From positions 1 through 64,000 of the forward strand of contig NZXU01000110.1 in NCBI GenBank assembly GCA_002698425.1: 64,000 nucleotides of DNA, in the 5' to 3' direction. This document shows positions 61,085-64,000 of the stretch, one piece after another; position 1 is the stretch's first letter, and each line of letters opens with the position of its first letter. The position numbers and the translations under genes are program-made. Under the pieces are notes generated by a model. It did no database searches and was not told the DNA's origin. It saw only the letters and a list, made by a program, of their open reading frames with translations. Source of the stretch: Ahrensia sp. (lineage in GTDB: Bacteria > Pseudomonadota > Alphaproteobacteria > Rhizobiales > Rhizobiaceae).

Positions 61085-64000
61085 GCCTGGCCACGCTCTC
61101 CGGACATTTCATTCAGCGCGAACATCGCCGAATTGCTTTTCGGGGTCCACAGCCCGCGCTCGATCGCGTCCCTCAGCCGGTCGGCCATCTCGCGCAACGC
61201 ATCCGGGTTCTTCTCGGCGATGAAGTCGCGCACCGTCTCGTCCATCAGATAGGCCTGGTAGACGGCCTCGAAATGATGATCGCGGACCGCCCCCGTCGTC
61301 GCGGCGAAAGCGAACATGTAGTCAACCGTCGCCGCCATCTCGAAGGCGCCCTTGTAGCCGTGCCGCATCACGCCCGCGATCCATTTCGGATTGACGACGC
61401 GGGCGCGCACGACCCGGCCGATCTCCTCCTCCAGCGTCCGCACAACGGGACGTTCCGGCCGCGAATGGTCATTGTGGTAGACCGCCGGCGTCTCGCCCTT
61501 CAGCGTCTCCACCGCCGCGGTCATGCCGCCTTCGAACTGGTAGTAATCGTCGGAATCGAGCAGATCGTGCTCACGATTGTCCTGGTTCTGAACGACGGCC
61601 TGCATGCCCCTGAGCCGTTCCTCGAACAACCCGCGCTCGGCGCTGCCCTCGGCGTGTGCGCCATAGGCGTAACCGCCCCAGACGAGATAGGCTTCCGCCA
61701 GATCCGCCTTGCCGGCCCAGCCCTTCTCGTCGATCAGCGCCTGAAGTCCCGCGCCATAGGATCCGGGCTTCGAGCCGAACACCCGGTAACCCGCCCTGCG
61801 CGCCGCTGTCTCCGCGTCCTCGCCGTCCGCCGCAAGCCTTGCCGCCTCGGCGCGCATTCGCGCCGCGACCGGATTGTCGCCCTCGTCCTCCTCCAGCGCC
61901 CCGACCGCGCGAACCGCCTTGTCGAACAGCGCGATCTGGTCCGGGAAGGCGTCGCGGAAGAAGCCCGAAATCCTCAGTGTCACGTCCACCCGCGGCCGCC
62001 CGAGCTTCGCCACCGGGATGATCTCGAACCCGGTTACCCGCCGCGAAATACCATCCCAGACGGGCTTCGCGCCGATCAGCGCCATCGCCTGCGCGATGTC
62101 GTCTCCGCCGGTGCGCATGTTCGACGTGCCCCACGCCGTCAGCCCGAACGAGACCGGCCATTCGCCGTGGTCCTGCGTATAGCGCGTCACCAGCAATTCT
62201 GCGGATTTTCGGCCCAGTTCCCAAGCCGTCTCCGTCGGCACCGCCCGGCTGTCGACCGAATAGAAATTGCGCCCCGTCGGCAGCACGTCGGGCCGCCCGC
62301 GCGTCGGCGCGCCCGACGGGCCCGGCTCCACGAACCGCCCGCCAAGCGCCGCCATAAGCCCGACGATCTCTGAGCGGCCGCAGATTTCCACCGAAGGCCT
62401 CAACCGGTTGTCGATGCCTTCCAGCACCGCCCGCGTTCGCGCCCAGCGTTCCGGGCATTGCATCTCCGCGCCGACCAGCTTCGCCGCCAGTAGTTCGACC
62501 CGCTCCACGGTATCGCCCGCCGTCCGCCACGGGTCGGCGGAAACTGCTTGCAGGATGTCGGGTCTGGGCCCGGACCAGCCGGCAGCCATGTCGCAGTCGA
62601 GGGGGTCGAAAGAGCCCGTCTCCGCCGACTGCGCCCTACCCCCCTCTGTCGGCTGCGCCGACATCTCCCCCACAAGGGGGGAGAGTGGAGGCAGGGGTTC
62701 TCGTTCCGCTCCAACCTCGGCCATTGGGAAACCGGCGGCGTCGCCGCCTCCATTCTCCCCCCTTGCGGGGGAGATGTCGCCGGAGGCGACAGAGGGGGTC
62801 CCGGCGCCGATGTCGACAGCCCGCGCGCGCCCACCAAGCACATCCGCCGCAATCGCCCGCTGCAAGCTTTGGTCCGCCCCCTCGCCCAATCCGCGCGGCA
62901 CCCGCGCCAGCGCGGTCACCAGATCGGTGAGCAGCCGCCCTTCCGGCGCGCGCCCGAAAATGTGCAGCCCGTCGCGGATCTGCATCTCCTTCAGGTCGCA
63001 CAGATAGGCGTCGAGCTTCTCCAGCGCCGTGTCCGTCTCATCGCCCTCGGCGATGCCCGCGTCATGGTCGAGGCCGATATCGCGGACGAGGTCGAGGATC
63101 CGGACCTTCAGCACTTTCAGCCGGCGCGGATCGCCGCCCGCCGCCTCGTAATATTCGTCGACCAGCGCTTCGAGGTCCTTCAGTGGTCCGTAGCTCTCGG
63201 CGCGCGTCAGCGGCGGCGTCAGGTGATCGATGATGACCGCCGATGTCCGGCGCTTGGCCTGCGTCCCCTCGCCGGGATCGTTGACGATGAACGGATAGAC
63301 ATGCGGCAGCGGCCCGAACACCGCCTCCGGCCAGCACGTCTCCGACAGCGCCAGCGCCTTGCCCGGCAGCCATTCGAGGTTGCCGTGCTTGCCCATATGG
63401 ACGACCGCGTCCGCGCCATAGACCGCGCGCAGATAGGCGTAGAAGGCCAGATAGCCATGCGGCGGCACGAGGTCCGGCGAATGGTAGGTCTCCTTCGGGT
63501 CGATATTGTAGCCGCGCGCCGGCTGGATACCGACCAGCGTCTCGCCGAACCGCGCCAGCGGCAGCGCGAAAACCCCGTCCCTGAAGAACGGATCGGCTTC
63601 CGGTTCGCCCCAGCGCTCGACCGCCTGCGCCTGAATCGCATCCGGAAGCCCGGCGAAGAAGTCCTTGTATTGTTTCAACGAAATCGTCTCGCGGATCTCC
63701 CGCGCATCGGAAACGGCGTTGGTCGGCCCCTTCTTCAGATGGTCGATCAGCGCATCGCCGTCCGCCGGGATCTCGCCGACGGGAAAGCCCGCCTCGGCCA
63801 TCGCCTTCAGCGCTTCGATGGTTCCCGCCGGCGTATCGAGCCCGACTCCATTGGCGAGCCGCCCGTCCCGGTTCGGATAGTTGGCGAGCACGATGGCGAC
63901 GCGCTTTTCGCCAGCCGCTTTGCGTCGCAACCGCACCCAGCGCGCCGCCAGCTCGGCGACGAAGGCGACCCGGTCGGCCACCGGCTCATGCGTGACGATA
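61081..64000 (-). CDS. cobN: Cobaltochelatase large subunit CobN (5' part beyond window)
   Basis: ATP-dependent cobalt insertion into hydrogenobyrinate a,c-diamide, the late-insertion (oxygen-dependent) route; CobN works with CobS and CobT, not seen here. About 972 residues are visible and the frame stays open to the window edge; family length is about 1,250-1,300, so roughly 300 residues are missing. Markers are YPNRDGRLANGVGLDTPAG, VHMGKHGNLEWLPGKALALS, and the end blocks KPGSYGAGLQALIDEKGW, AYLVWGGYAYG and NPKWIAGVMRHGYKGAFEMA. About 54 residues (around 400-454 of the visible part) are encoded by an in-frame palindromic repeat, placed just before FDPLDCDMAAGW. Confidence 0.95.
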   Translation of the reverse strand, partial: IVTHEPVADRVAFVAELAARWVRLRRKAAGEKRVAIVLANYPNRDGRLANGVGLDTPAGTIEALKAMAEAGFPVGEIPADGDALIDHLKKGPTNAVSDAREIRETISLKQYKDFFAGLPDAIQAQAVERWGEPEADPFFRDGVFALPLARFGETLVGIQPARGYNIDPKETYHSPDLVPPHGYLAFYAYLRAVYGADAVVHMGKHGNLEWLPGKALALSETCWPEAVFGPLPHVYPFIVNDPGEGTQAKRRTSAVIIDHLTPPLTRAESYGPLKDLEALVDEYYEAAGGDPRRLKVLKVRILDLVRDIGLDHDAGIAEGDETDTALEKLDAYLCDLKEMQIRDGLHIFGRAPEGRLLTDLVTALARVPRGLGEGADQSLQRAIAADVLGGRARAVDIGAGTPSVASGDISPARGENGGGDAAGFPMAEVGAEREPLPPLSPLVGEMSAQPTEGGRAQSAETGSFDPLDCDMAAGWSGPRPDILQAVSADPWRTAGDTVERVELLAAKLVGAEMQCPERWARTRAVLEGIDNRLRPSVEICGRSEIVGLMAALGGRFVEPGPSGAPTRGRPDVLPTGRNFYSVDSRAVPTETAWELGRKSAELLVTRYTQDHGEWPVSFGLTAWGTSNMRTGGDDIAQAMALIGAKPVWDGISRRVTGFEIIPVAKLGRPRVDVTLRISGFFRDAFPDQIALFDKAVRAVGALEEDEGDNPVAARMRAEAARLAADGEDAETAARRAGYRVFGSKPGSYGAGLQALIDEKGWAGKADLAEAYLVWGGYAYGAHAEGSAERGLFEERLRGMQAVVQNQDNREHDLLDSDDYYQFEGGMTAAVETLKGETPAVYHNDHSRPERPVVRTLEEEIGRVVRARVVNPKWIAGVMRHGYKGAFEMAATVDYMFAFAATTGAVRDHHFEAVYQAYLMDETVRDFIAEKNPDALREMADRLRDAIERGLWTPKSNSAMFALNEMSGERGQA
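62637..62799. repeat. RIME-like palindromic repeat inside the cobN coding frame
   Basis: Arms at about 62637-62692 and 62746-62799 in inverted orientation, each with the hairpins GTCGGC-TGC-GCCGAC or GTCGCC-TCC-GGCGAC and CTCCCCC-N4-GGGGGGAG. It is the same element as at 46021-46163. No stop codon arises in the cobN frame; the segment is translated as a low-complexity Pro/Gly/Ser/Glu linker that reads on both arms. Confidence 0.88.

Overview
The window is about 64 kb of GC-rich alphaproteobacterial chromosome, most likely Hyphomicrobiales (Rhizobiales). The markers are a RirA-type iron regulator with cysteines at 91, 99 and 105, the AcpXL/LpxXL cluster that makes very-long-chain lipid A, a rhizobial-type cob locus, and two copies of a RIME-like palindromic repeat. 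Genus cannot be decided from sequence alone. There is no rRNA, recognisable tRNA, CRISPR array, transposase or phage gene.

Layout. 1-6.8 kb: 3' end of ureC, then ureE, ureF and ureG interleaved with unrelated small genes (a VPLPA-CTERM protein on the opposite strand, a host-attachment-type protein, SMR and YrhK membrane proteins, an unknown gene between ureF and ureG), then a MarR regulator. 6.8-9.1 kb: glycerol kinase and an AqpS-like aquaporin behind a double TATCGATA palindrome. 9.1-11.7 kb: two secreted DUF11-like surface proteins. 11.8-15.2 kb: iron module (rirA, fbpA, fbpB) with an Irr-type and a TGA-N9-TCA palindrome. 15.4-20.7 kb: Rieske oxygenase with a tiny partner, phosphonate salvage (DUF1045, phnX), kdgK, galM. 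20.9-25.7 kb: acpXL, two ketosynthase-like genes, adhXL, lpxXL. 25.7-27.2 kb: L,D-transpeptidase and a beta-barrel outer membrane protein. 27.5-33.9 kb: M20 hydrolase plus a complete dipeptide-type ABC importer.

33.9-39.8 kb and 45.2-51.7 kb hold two cobalamin blocks (cbiB-cobC-cobB-cobA on minus, cbiD-cobK on plus; cobM, cbiG-cobJ fusion, cobI, cobL, cobH, cbiX on minus). A third block (cobO, a GNAT gene, cobN) runs off the right edge. Together they cover most of corrin ring methylation, chelation, adenosylation and side-chain work. They mix signature enzymes of the oxygen-dependent route (CobN, CobK, CobL) with those of the oxygen-independent route (CbiX, CbiD, CbiG). Upstream of cbiX lies a candidate structured leader RNA whose predicted start coincides with its closing helix.

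Between and after these are a serine-hydrolase lipoprotein, a LysR regulator, a 56-residue small protein with its own terminator, Bcr/CflA and EamA transporters, a SpoIIAA-like/coiled-coil pair, TerB, TauE/SafE, a TetR-controlled EmrAB-type pump with two operators, an unrecognised 327-residue protein, a membrane methyltransferase and an FAD amino-acid dehydrogenase.

The observations I rate highest are the palindromic repeat lying in frame inside cobN, the candidate leader RNA of the cob operon, the mosaic cobalamin gene set, and the catalytically dead ketosynthase partner in the AcpXL cluster, which resembles a chain-length factor.
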